NCBI GenBank assembly: GCA_040401695.1 | Contig: JBBANY010000087.1 | Span: 1 to 9,516, forward strand | Origin: F1-20-MAGs119 sp040401695 | Lineage (GTDB): Bacteria; Actinomycetota; Acidimicrobiia; Acidimicrobiales; Ilumatobacteraceae | Length of the DNA stretch: 9,516 nucleotides | Reading direction: 5' to 3' | Part shown: piece by piece, positions 1 to 6,368 of the stretch | Position numbering within the stretch: position 1 is the first letter of the stretch | How the letters are laid out: the number at the start of each line of letters is the position of its first letter | The notes under the pieces: model-generated | The model's database searches: none | Seen by the model: the letters and a program-made list of their open reading frames with translations, nothing else | Told to the model about the DNA's origin: nothing | Made by a program: the position numbers and the translations under genes

Positions 1-455
1 CGCGCGAGATTGTCCATGGCTGCGATTGCCGTGTCGAACGAGCCGGCACCCCGAACCGCATCGTTCGTCGGCGCATCGGTTCCGTCGAGGCTGATCTGGA
101 TGTCGAGGTAGTCCATCGCCGCGAGTCGCCGCGCGTTGTCGGCGTCGATGTACGCGCCGTTCGTCGAGAACTTGACTCCGATCGAATTGTCGACGGAGTG
201 ACTGATGATGTCGAAGAAGTCGCGGCGGATCATCGGCTCGCCGCCGCCGATGTTGATGTAGAAGACCTGAAGGTCGCGGAGCTCGTCGATGACCGCCTTG
301 GCCTGGGCAGTTGTCAGTTCCCGCGGGTCGCGTTGGCCGCTGCTCGACAGGCAGTGGATGCACTGCAGGTTGCAGGCGTAGGTGAGTTCCCACGTGAGGC
401 ATATCGGCGCATCGAGACCGCGCTTCAGTTGCGAGACGAGCGAATCAGCCGACAT
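1..455 (-). CDS. mftC: Mycofactocin radical SAM maturase MftC (5' part, cut by window edge)
   Basis: MftC is the radical SAM enzyme that modifies the MftA precursor. In the known pathway it oxidatively decarboxylates the C-terminal tyrosine and then forms the Val-Tyr crosslink, working on peptide presented by MftB. I translated the reverse strand by hand and obtained 151 residues. The [4Fe-4S] motif is C28-x3-C32-x2-C35 (TYACNLQCIHC), followed by the SAM-binding GGGEP at about 70-74, a KFSTNG strand at about 95-100 and QISLDG at about 120-125. The PICLTWELTYACN lead-in is typical of MftC. The family is roughly 380-400 residues, so about 40% is visible and the C-terminal SPASM-type cluster lies outside. 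The ATG at 455-453 is the only usual start after an in-frame stop at 476-474. It overlaps the end of mftB by 11 bases, implying translational coupling. Identity is very secure from motifs and neighbours. Confidence 0.95.
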   Translation of the reverse strand, partial: MSADSLVSQLKRGLDAPICLTWELTYACNLQCIHCLSSSGQRDPRELTTAQAKAVIDELRDLQVFYINIGGGEPMIRRDFFDIISHSVDNSIGVKFSTNGAYIDADNARRLAAMDYLDIQISLDGTDAPTNDAVRGAGSFDTAIAAMDNLA

Positions 456-711
456 GGATGATCTCGGATTTCGTCAGGTTGTCGAGCGCGGCGAGAAACG
501 AGGCGCGGCGTTCTGCTGCGATGCCGCAAGCGTCGAGAGTTGCCCCAACAGTGGGGTGTTGTCCCAGGCTCTTCACGACGGCAACAACGTCGGGATGTTT
601 CAGGAAGACGAGACGCCGGTTGCCGTAGTGATAGGCGAGAGCGCCGAAGGGCTCGGGGCGAAGCGCCACCTGCGGAGACAGGCTTGCCGAGGACTCGAGT
701 GTCAGAGGCAT
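445..711 (-). CDS. mftB: Mycofactocin peptide chaperone MftB
   Basis: MftB is a small RiPP-recognition (PqqD-like) protein. It binds the MftA leader and delivers it to MftC; it is not itself an enzyme. The 88-residue product carries the family signature in its N-terminal half: PQVALRPEPFGALAYHYG at about 13-30, then RRLVFLKHPDVVAVV at about 32-46. A helical C-terminal half follows. Length is normal for the family. It begins 28 bases after the mftA stop with no strong ribosome binding site, and its last 11 bases overlap the mftC start, so the three genes probably form one transcript. The identification rests on the recognised signature and on its place between mftA and mftC. Confidence 0.93.
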   Translation of the reverse strand: MPLTLESSASLSPQVALRPEPFGALAYHYGNRRLVFLKHPDVVAVVKSLGQHPTVGATLDACGIAAERRASFLAALDNLTKSEIIHVG

Positions 712-739
712 CGCGCGGCGTGTCGTAGCGGCAGTCGGC

Positions 740-880
740 TCAGTAGACGCCGCACATGCCGTCGATGGAAATTTCCTCGACGAGCAGTTCTTCGAGAACG
801 ACCGACTCGGTTGCGACGTCGTTCTCGACGGGACGGGTCTCGGAGGCCTCGAGGACGGCGGAGTTCTGTGCCGGTGTCAT
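740..880 (-). CDS. mftA: Mycofactocin precursor peptide MftA
   Basis: This 46-residue peptide ends in IDGMCGVY, the hallmark of mycofactocin precursors. The last two residues, Val45-Tyr46, are the pair that MftC decarboxylates and crosslinks and from which the redox cofactor is built. The preceding acidic-hydrophobic stretch (LEELLVEEIS, about 29-38) is the expected recognition segment for MftB/MftC. I chose the ATG at 880-878 because a TANNNT box sits 7 bases upstream. A longer in-frame reading back to 1018 would run across the promoter and into the divergent dehydrogenase gene. The N-terminal 25 residues or so are low-conservation and make this precursor longer than the approximately 30-residue mycobacterial peptide as I remember it. 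Confidence 0.95.
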   Translation of the reverse strand: MTPAQNSAVLEASETRPVENDVATESVVLEELLVEEISIDGMCGVY

Positions 881-887
881 GCGGCCA

Positions 888-893
888 AGCGTA
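888..893 (-). promoter_or_regulatory. Candidate -10 box of the mft operon (leaderless mftA)
   Basis: Read on the minus strand, TACGCT matches the actinobacterial TANNNT -10 consensus and ends 7 bases before the mftA ATG. Transcription would start at or next to the start codon, giving a leaderless mRNA. This fits the absence of a Shine-Dalgarno sequence. I see no convincing -35 element. The call is by motif and spacing only. Confidence 0.5.
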
Positions 894-897
894 CCGT

Positions 898-927
898 GTG
901 ACTCCTGTCCGGTGCGTGGGCTAGCGT
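898..927 (+). promoter_or_regulatory. Candidate promoter of the dehydrogenase-MoxR-VWA operon
   Basis: GTGACT (898-903, 4 of 6 matches to TTGACA), an 18-base spacer and TAGCGT (922-927, TANNNT) form a plausible promoter for the plus-strand operon. The predicted start is near 934, either at a GTG there or 42 bases before the preferred adh1 start at 976. It lies back to back with the mft promoter in the 95-base gap 881-975. GGTGCG occurs at 911 and 941, exactly 30 bases apart. It could be part of an operator, but two 6-base copies are weak evidence. Confidence 0.4.
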
Positions 928-975
928 CGGATCGTGCTCGGGTGCGCCCGGGATGTCGCGAAACGAGGGGGCCGC

Positions 976-2088
976 GTGAAGACAAAAGCCGCAATCCTGT
1001 GGGAACTGAACAAGCCATGGTCGGTCGAGGAAATCGACCTCGATCCGCCCGGCCCGGGCGAGGTGTTGGTGAAGATGGCCGCCTCGGGCATGTGCCACAG
1101 CGACGAGCATCTCGTCACCGGCGACCTGCCGTTCGCGCTTCCGATCATCGGCGGCCACGAAGGTGCGGGTGTCGTCGAACAGGTTGGCGAGGGTGTCAGT
1201 TGGCTCGCGCCCGGCGACCACGTCGTCTTCGGCTTCATTCCATCGTGCGGTCGTTGCCCGAGTTGCAGCACCGGCCACTCCAACCTTTGCGACCTTGGTG
1301 CCTATCTCGGCACCGGCCGTCAGATCGCCGACCAAACCGCGCGTCACCATGCGAACGGTCAGGACGTCGGCATCATGTGCCTGCTCGGCACGTTCGCGCA
1401 CCACACGGTCGTCAACGAAGCATCCTGCATCAAGATCGAAAAGGATGTGCCGCTCGACAAGGCGTGTCTGCTCGGTTGCGGTGTCGTGACCGGCTGGGGA
1501 AGCAGCGTCTATGCGGCCGACGTCCAACCGGGGGACACCGTGTGCGTCGTCGGTATCGGTGGCATCGGTGCGAACGCGGTGCAAGGAGCGAAGTTGGCGG
1601 GCGCCAAGCGCGTCATCGCCATCGATCCTGTCGAGTCCAAGCGGGAAAAGGCCATGCAGTTCGGCGCGACGCACACCGCCGCGTCGATGACCGAAGCGGC
1701 CGATCTCGTGCGCGACATCACCTGGGGAACGATGGCGAACAAGGTCATCATGACGATGGGCGTCGGCAGCGGAGCGGTGATCGGTGAGGCACTCGCCCTC
1801 ACCGCCAAGCGTGGCCGAGTGGTCGTCACCAACATCCATCCGGCGATGGAATTCAGCGCGAACATGAGCCTGCTCGACCTCACATTGATGGAAAAGCAGG
1901 TCGTCGGTTCGCTCTTCGGGTCGGGCAATCCGCGTGCCGACATTCCGAAGTTGCTGGGCCTCTACCGCGAGGGACAGCTCGACCTCGATGGCCTGGTGAC
2001 GAAGACCTATTCACTCGACGGTGTGAACGACGGATACGACGACATGCGCAGCGGCAAGAACATTCGCGGCGTGCTCGTCTACAACTGA
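976..2088 (+). CDS. NDMA-dependent zinc alcohol dehydrogenase, mycofactocin-associated (paralog 1)
   Basis: A medium-chain zinc alcohol dehydrogenase of 370 residues, resembling the Rxyl_3153-type NDMA-dependent family that co-occurs with mycofactocin genes. Such enzymes are nicotinoproteins: NAD stays bound and electrons leave to an external carrier, here presumably mycofactocin. Catalytic zinc ligands are C40 (GMCHSDEH), H61-E62 (GGHEGAG) and C168 (GCGVVTGWG). The structural zinc site is intact at C91, C94, C97 and C105. The Rossmann motif GIGGIG lies at 193-198, with D217 at the end of the second strand favouring NAD over NADP. I chose the GTG at 976 because VKTKAAIL aligns with the MKTKAAVI start of the next gene and GAGGGGG lies just upstream. 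A GTG at 934 in the same frame would add 14 residues and is placed for leaderless initiation. Substrate cannot be told from sequence. Confidence 0.9.
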   Translation: MKTKAAILWELNKPWSVEEIDLDPPGPGEVLVKMAASGMCHSDEHLVTGDLPFALPIIGGHEGAGVVEQVGEGVSWLAPGDHVVFGFIPSCGRCPSCSTGHSNLCDLGAYLGTGRQIADQTARHHANGQDVGIMCLLGTFAHHTVVNEASCIKIEKDVPLDKACLLGCGVVTGWGSSVYAADVQPGDTVCVVGIGGIGANAVQGAKLAGAKRVIAIDPVESKREKAMQFGATHTAASMTEAADLVRDITWGTMANKVIMTMGVGSGAVIGEALALTAKRGRVVVTNIHPAMEFSANMSLLDLTLMEKQVVGSLFGSGNPRADIPKLLGLYREGQLDLDGLVTKTYSLDGVNDGYDDMRSGKNIRGVLVYN

Positions 2089-2124
2089 CCACGACACGAA
2101 CAACGAACGAAACTCGGGGGAAAC

Positions 2125-3276
2125 ATGAAGACGAAGGCAGCAGTCATCCACGGGCTCCATCAGGACTGGAGCGTCGACGACGTCGAGGTTCACGCACCGA
2201 AGGCGGGCGAGGTTCTGGTGAATTGGAAGGTCGCGGGCCTGTGCCACAGCGACGAGCACCTCGTCACCGGCGACATGGTGCCACCACAGGAACTGCTCGA
2301 CATGATGGGCCTCGAGTCGATGTTCCCGATGGTCGGCGGCCACGAGGGTGCGGGAGTGATCCTCGACGTCGGACCCGGCGTGACCTCGGTGAAGAAGGGC
2401 GACCACGTGTCTGCGTCGTTCATTCCGTCGTGCGGCCGTTGCCGCTACTGCAGCACCGGTCGACAGAACCTCTGCGATCTCGGCGCCGGCGCGATGATCC
2501 CGGGCATGATCACCGATGGAACACACCGTCACTTCCTTTCGAACGGAACCCCGGTTGGCATGATGGCCAAGGTCGGCACGTTCTCCGAGGTTGCTTGCGT
2601 CGCCGAAGCGTCGGTGATCAAGGTCGATCCCGATCTGCCTCTCGAGTCGGTCGCACTGGTGTCGTGTGGCGTCGCCACGGGGTGGGGTTCGGCGACGAAC
2701 CGCGCCGACGTGCAGCCCGGTGACACAGTGGTGGTCGTCGGTATCGGAGGCATCGGCATCAACGCGGTGCAAGGCGCGAAGATGGCCGGCGCGAAGCGCG
2801 TCATCGCAGTCGACCCCGTCGAGTTCAAGCGCGAGAAGGCGATGGAGATGGGGGCCACGCACACGTTCTCCTCGATGGAAGAGGCGATGGCGCCCGTCAT
2901 GGAGATGACGTGGGGCCAGATGGCCGATCGCGTGATCATGACGCCGGGCGTTCTGCACGGCGAGATGATGGAAATGGCCCAGAACCTGACCGGCAAGGGC
3001 GGCACGATGGTCGTCACCGCCATCTCACCGATGACCAGTGGCACTGCGAGCATCAACCTGTTCAACCTTGCGATGTTCAACAAGGAAGTGAAGGGCACGA
3101 TCTTCGGCAGCCTGAATCCTCGTGCCGACATCCCCAAGCTGCTTGGCATGTACCGCGACGGTCAGTTGAAGCTCGACGAACTCATCACGAAGCGCTACAA
3201 GCTGTCGCAGATCAACGAGGGCTATCGCGCGATGCGAGACGGTGAGAACATCCGCGGCGTCATCGTCAATGACTGA
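2125..3276 (+). CDS. NDMA-dependent zinc alcohol dehydrogenase, mycofactocin-associated (paralog 2)
   Basis: A second member of the same family, 383 residues, starting 36 bases after paralog 1 and preceded by a G-rich weak ribosome site (2116-2121). The zinc and cofactor sites are all present: C40, H73-E74 and C181 for the catalytic zinc; C103, C106, C109 and C117 for the structural zinc; GIGGIG at 206-211 and D230 for NAD. Compared with paralog 1 it has 12 extra residues between VTGD and GGHEG (about 51-70, containing PPQELLDMMGLES), next to the active site, which suggests a different substrate. The region 240-317 is unusually rich in methionine (14 residues). Its last 8 bases overlap the start of the MoxR gene (ATGACTGA), so the two are probably translated together. 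A mycofactocin-linked role is inferred from family and location. Confidence 0.9.
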   Translation: MKTKAAVIHGLHQDWSVDDVEVHAPKAGEVLVNWKVAGLCHSDEHLVTGDMVPPQELLDMMGLESMFPMVGGHEGAGVILDVGPGVTSVKKGDHVSASFIPSCGRCRYCSTGRQNLCDLGAGAMIPGMITDGTHRHFLSNGTPVGMMAKVGTFSEVACVAEASVIKVDPDLPLESVALVSCGVATGWGSATNRADVQPGDTVVVVGIGGIGINAVQGAKMAGAKRVIAVDPVEFKREKAMEMGATHTFSSMEEAMAPVMEMTWGQMADRVIMTPGVLHGEMMEMAQNLTGKGGTMVVTAISPMTSGTASINLFNLAMFNKEVKGTIFGSLNPRADIPKLLGMYRDGQLKLDELITKRYKLSQINEGYRAMRDGENIRGVIVND

Positions 3277-4180
3277 CGCACTCGAGCGACTCGGGCGCGA
3301 CGTCGTCGGTCGTACTCGCGAGCTCGAAATTGTCGTTGCGGCCCTCGACGCCGATCGACACATCGTGCTCGAGGGACCACCGGGCACCGGAAAGTCGACG
3401 TTGCTGCGTGCCGTGGCCGGCGTGCTCGGCGTCGGGTTCGAATTCGTCGAGGGCAATGCAGAGTTGACACCGGCGCGCCTGGTCGGAACCTTCGACCCGG
3501 CGCGAGTGCTGAACGAGGGATACGTCGCCGATGCCTTCATGGACGGGCCGCTCGTCTCGGCGATGCGCGATGGGTCGCTGCTCTACGTGGAGGAGATCAA
3601 CCGCGTGCCCGAGGAAACCCTCAACGTTCTCATCACCGTGATGAGCGAGGGGGATCTCAGTGTTCCGCGGCTCGGACGCATCGCGGCTGCGCCGGGATTC
3701 CGACTTGTCGCCGCGATGAATCCGTTCGACTCGGTTGGCACGGCGCGAATCTCCGGTGCGATCTACGACCGCGTCTGTCGGGTCGCCGTCGGATACCAGT
3801 CGCTCGACGATGAAGTGGCGATCGTTGCACGTCACGTCGATGGACTCGATGCCGCGTGGGTCGAAGGTGTGGTTCGCGTGGTGCGTGCGACACGTGAACA
3901 TTCCGATTTGCGCACAGGTTCGTCGGTGCGCGGCGCAATCGACACGGCCCTCGTCGCGCAGTCCCTCGGTGCGCTGCGCGGCCAGGCACCAACCACGCCG
4001 GGTGTCGCGCGCGACGCGGCTCTCACGGCGCTCAGTGGTCGAGTGCGTCTGCGCGAAGGCGTGTCACGGACGACCGAAGAGGTCATTCTCGAGATCTGGG
4101 ATTCGGTCTTTGCGCCGCGAACGGAATCGGGTGATCCGGGAAAAGGTGGAGCCCCGACCGGGGCCACGAACTCCCGCTGA
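3269..4180 (+). CDS. MoxR-family AAA+ ATPase (CbbQ/NorQ-like)
   Basis: A single-domain AAA+ ATPase of 303 residues. Walker A is GPPGTGKST (36-44), Walker B LLYVEEINR (104-112), sensor 1 the asparagine of AAMNP (N151) and a probable arginine finger R168 in SGAIYDRV. The GSSVRG segment near 217-222 corresponds to the C-terminal lid with a sensor-2-type arginine. MoxR ATPases work with VWA partners as chaperones that insert cofactors or reactivate enzymes, for example CbbQ/CbbO, NorQ/NorD and CoxD/CoxE. I chose the ATG at 3269, which overlaps the adh2 stop, over an ATG at 3242 buried in adh2. The coupling and the VWA gene that follows suggest it serves the dehydrogenases, but the client is not proven. 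The tail after about residue 283 (RTESGDPGKGGAPTG) is low-complexity and contains the candidate frameshift site. Confidence 0.9.
   Translation: MTDALERLGRDVVGRTRELEIVVAALDADRHIVLEGPPGTGKSTLLRAVAGVLGVGFEFVEGNAELTPARLVGTFDPARVLNEGYVADAFMDGPLVSAMRDGSLLYVEEINRVPEETLNVLITVMSEGDLSVPRLGRIAAAPGFRLVAAMNPFDSVGTARISGAIYDRVCRVAVGYQSLDDEVAIVARHVDGLDAAWVEGVVRVVRATREHSDLRTGSSVRGAIDTALVAQSLGALRGQAPTTPGVARDAALTALSGRVRLREGVSRTTEEVILEIWDSVFAPRTESGDPGKGGAPTGATNSR
4138..4164 (+). other. Candidate -1 ribosomal frameshift site at the moxR/VWA junction
   Basis: In the moxR frame the codons read CCG GGA AAA GGT, so 4138-4144 is G_GGA_AAA, a fit to the X_XXY_YYZ slippery heptamer. Six bases later a hairpin can form (GCCCC 4151-4155 with GGGGC 4160-4164, loop GACC). 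An alternative longer stem pairs GTGG 4146-4149 with CCAC 4164-4167 around CCCC/GGGG. A -1 slip enters the VWA frame, which is open from 4135 to the VWA stop at 5100. The product would be about 610 residues, fusing the ATPase to the VWA protein. There is no clear Shine-Dalgarno stimulator upstream. This is a sequence-pattern candidate only; an ordinary overlapping or downstream start remains possible. Confidence 0.3.
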
Positions 4181-4248
4181 TCAAGGAAGGAGCGGCTGCC
4201 GAAGCCGCGGAAAAAGAAGCGGGCAGGCGCACGAAGTCGCGCACCGAG

Positions 4249-5100
4249 TTGTCGCGACACCCGAATTTCGAACAGGTGTCGCCCGAGGTGGGCGAACTCG
4301 ACGAGGCAGCCATCGACGAAGCGATGCGCGACAACCCTGACGACACGTTGTCGATGATTGCCGATCTCACTGCCGCGACCGACCCGAAGCTGCGCGAGGC
4401 GGCGAAACACATCGCCGGGCGTTTGATGCTCGACCTGGCCGGAGCGACGAAACAACGGCGCAGGGGCATCGGTCGGATCGTCACACAACCCTTCCGCGGC
4501 GAGGGTGACATCGACATCGACGCGAGTGTCGAAGCCTTCGAGGGAAGCAAGCCGCGTCGACGGGTGAGAGTCGAGGAACTCCGCGCGCGCACGTGGTCGA
4601 AGCGCGACACGGCGCTCTGCCTCGTCGTCGACCGCAGCGGTTCGATGGGTGGCAAGCCGCTCGCCACGTCGGCACTCGCGGCTGCGGCGGTCGCGCTGCG
4701 CGAACCCGACGACTACAGCGTGCTCGCCTTTGGTCGCGACGTCATCGTCGCCAAGTCGCAGGATGTGCGCCGGCCCGGTGCAGACGTCGTCAATTCGGTG
4801 CTCACGCTGCGTGGATTCGGCACGACAGACCTTGCCGGTGCATTGCGGGCGGCAGCGGAGCAATTGTCGCGGTCGCGTGCTGCGCGCAAAGTGGTGGTTT
4901 TGTTGTCGGACTGCCGCGCGACGGAAACGGGCGACGTCGAAGCCGCGGCCCGCGCAGTCGACGAGCTGTGCATCGTTGCTCCCGAGGGCGACGACGCGGA
5001 AGCCCGTGTGTTTGCTTCGAACGTGGGTGCCCGCATCGCGACGGTGGCCGAGCCGACCGACGTGCCGGCGGCGCTCACCGAGGTGCTCGACAGAAACTGA
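4249..5100 (+). CDS. VWA-domain protein, partner of the MoxR ATPase (CoxE/NorD-like)
   Basis: A soluble protein of 283 residues from the TTG at 4249. A conserved N-terminal region (VSPEVGELDEAAIDEA, about 10-25, and a helical part to about 75) is followed by a VWA domain from about 118 to the end. The MIDAS metal site is complete: D128-R-S130-G-S132, T192/T193 in GFGTTDLAGAL, and D221 in LLSDCRAT. Such proteins act as adaptors that couple a MoxR ATPase to its client enzyme. The start is uncertain. The frame is open back to 4135, and the upstream residues (about KEGAAAEAAEKEAG, then RRTKSRTEL) look coding, yet contain no ATG or GTG. Options are TTG 4249, CTG 4177 (overlapping the moxR stop as CTGA) or the -1 frameshift at 4138. 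A purine-rich AAGGAAGGAG at 4183-4192 has no usable in-frame start after it. Confidence 0.85.
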   Translation: MSRHPNFEQVSPEVGELDEAAIDEAMRDNPDDTLSMIADLTAATDPKLREAAKHIAGRLMLDLAGATKQRRRGIGRIVTQPFRGEGDIDIDASVEAFEGSKPRRRVRVEELRARTWSKRDTALCLVVDRSGSMGGKPLATSALAAAAVALREPDDYSVLAFGRDVIVAKSQDVRRPGADVVNSVLTLRGFGTTDLAGALRAAAEQLSRSRAARKVVVLLSDCRATETGDVEAAARAVDELCIVAPEGDDAEARVFASNVGARIATVAEPTDVPAALTEVLDRN

Positions 5101-5105
5101 GTTTC
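5093..5105. repeat. Small inverted repeat at the convergent gene ends
   Basis: GAAAC-TGA-GTTTC is a perfect 5-base inverted repeat whose centre is the VWA stop codon and whose right arm reaches into the stop of the converging LCP gene. Only three bases (5101-5103) separate the two coding regions. The stem is short and AT-rich with no following T-run, so I do not call it a terminator. Confidence 0.3.
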
Positions 5106-6345
5106 AACGACAGGTCGGGTCGTCGGGTGGCGTCACGCTGAATCGCTGTTGCGACAAAGTCTGGTTCACGTTTTCAGGTGCAACCGTCGTCGTCGTGACA
5201 TCTGCTGTGCGCACTCCACGTGACGAGCCGACCGCGGCGTCGATCTGGCCGAGTTGCTTGTTTCCTTCACCGATCGTGGTTTCACCACGGAAGATGCCGA
5301 GAATGGCCTTCATCGCATCGTTGTTGATGGTCGGCTCGATGACCGACTGGCCAGCGATGCGTTTCATTGCACCGTCGACCGTGTACGTGCGAACGTCTTT
5401 TTCGCTGACGTTGCGCATGGTGCGTGCCAACTGCAGCATGTTGAGCGGTGACAGATTGTCGTCGGTCACGACGTTGTCGAGGGCCGCACCGAGCAACTCG
5501 TTGGCCACGGAGGGGTTGGTGACGCCCTTGTCGAGGGCGGCACGCAGGACACGACGCAGGAAGTCCTGTTGGCGGGCGATTCGTCCCCAGTCGCCCGACG
5601 GGTCACTGATCCACTTGTTTTTCTTGGTGTCGAAATACGAGTAGTGACGCGAGCGTACGTAGGCAAGGGCCGCGTCGCCGTCGAGTTCCGCACAGCCGGG
5701 TTCCTTCACCTGAAAGAGGGTGTTCTTGTCGCGCGCCGCATAGGCGAACGGGATACGCACGCCACCGACAGCATTGACGATGGTCTTGAACGCACAGAAG
5801 TCGACCGCGATGTAATGGTCGACTCCGATGCCGAAGTTGGTCATGATCGTGTCGACGAGTCGCTGGGGTTCGTTCGGTCGGAACGCGGTGTTGATGCGGT
5901 TCTTCGAGTCGGACTTGGCGATCTTCACGTACAGGTCACGGGGAAACGACAACACCGCAGCCTTGTTCTCGGTCGGGTTGACGCGGATGATCATGATGGT
6001 GTCGGTGAGCCCCGCATATCCGGTGCGGCCCTCGACCGTCTTGCCGTAGCGCGAGTCGCTGTCGACGCACTCGTTGTTGTCGCGACCCGTGATGAGGAAG
6101 TTCTTCGAACTGAGGTCCCCTTCGGGGATGTTCTCGAGGTCGTCGGCGGACACGGCTCCGTCGCCGTTCGATTGGTTGCCCGTTGGTGCGATCGACACGA
6201 CCTTGCGGTCGGTCACGCGTTGGTTCGCGTACACAAGTGCGCCACCGCCGGCGAGCAGCCCGATTGCGACAACCAGGTTGAAGCCGAAGATCAACCGCTG
6301 CGGCCAGGTGTGGTGACGCAGGTGGCGTTGGGGGCGTCGCGCCAT
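5104..6345 (-). CDS. LytR-CpsA-Psr (LCP) family cell-wall glycopolymer ligase
   Basis: LCP enzymes transfer polysaccharides from undecaprenyl-linked carriers onto peptidoglycan at the outer face of the membrane. The 413-residue product has a basic cytoplasmic N-terminus, one membrane segment at about 18-39 (LIFGFNLVVAIGLLAGG core) and an extracellular LCP domain from about 82 to 275. Family landmarks are NFLITGRD (82-89), LTDTIMIIRV (113-122), VLSFPRDLYVKI (131-142), the VDHYIAVDF strand (about 175-183), ALAYVRSRH (226-234) and GDWGRIARQQ (251-260), which carry the usual Asp and Arg residues. A Thr-rich tail follows; there is no LytR_C domain I can recognise. The ATG at 6345 is preferred over much longer in-frame readings that run into valS. 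It lies 23 bases after the valS stop, with a TANNNT box 7 bases upstream. Which polymer it attaches is unknown. Confidence 0.9.
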   Translation of the reverse strand: MARRPQRHLRHHTWPQRLIFGFNLVVAIGLLAGGGALVYANQRVTDRKVVSIAPTGNQSNGDGAVSADDLENIPEGDLSSKNFLITGRDNNECVDSDSRYGKTVEGRTGYAGLTDTIMIIRVNPTENKAAVLSFPRDLYVKIAKSDSKNRINTAFRPNEPQRLVDTIMTNFGIGVDHYIAVDFCAFKTIVNAVGGVRIPFAYAARDKNTLFQVKEPGCAELDGDAALAYVRSRHYSYFDTKKNKWISDPSGDWGRIARQQDFLRRVLRAALDKGVTNPSVANELLGAALDNVVTDDNLSPLNMLQLARTMRNVSEKDVRTYTVDGAMKRIAGQSVIEPTINNDAMKAILGIFRGETTIGEGNKQLGQIDAAVGSSRGVRTADVTTTTVAPENVNQTLSQQRFSVTPPDDPTCR

Positions 6346-6352
6346 GACCTCG

Positions 6353-6358
6353 ACGCTA
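6353..6358 (-). promoter_or_regulatory. Candidate -10 box for the LCP gene
   Basis: On the minus strand TAGCGT (TANNNT) ends 7 bases before the LCP start codon, within the 23-base valS-LCP gap. GAGG just before the ATG could alternatively act as a close ribosome site on a valS-LCP transcript. The eight bases TAGCGTCG are identical to those at 922-929 upstream of adh1. No -35 match is evident. Confidence 0.4.
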
Positions 6359-6368
6359 CCTGCCCGAC

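Noticed and set aside
911..946. The GGTGCG repeat at 911 and 941 as an operator for a mycofactocin regulator
   Set aside because: Only two 6-base copies, with poor flanking agreement in GC-rich DNA, and no regulator gene in the window. Kept only as a remark under the promoter.
740..1018. A 92-residue version of MftA starting at 1018
   Set aside because: It would cross the divergent promoter and enter the adh1 coding region. The added residues are Arg/Ser-rich and unlike mycofactocin precursors, while ATG 880 has a well-placed -10 box.
877..1839. A 320-codon minus-strand open frame opposite adh1
   Set aside because: Its product is a His/Asp/Arg-rich mirror of the dehydrogenase. A similar mirror occurs opposite adh2 (2011-2958), as expected from paralogs on the other strand.
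4151..4164. The GCCCC/GGGGC hairpin as a transcription terminator between moxR and the VWA gene
   Set aside because: It lies inside the moxR coding region and has no following T-run; a terminator there would cut off the co-operonic VWA gene.
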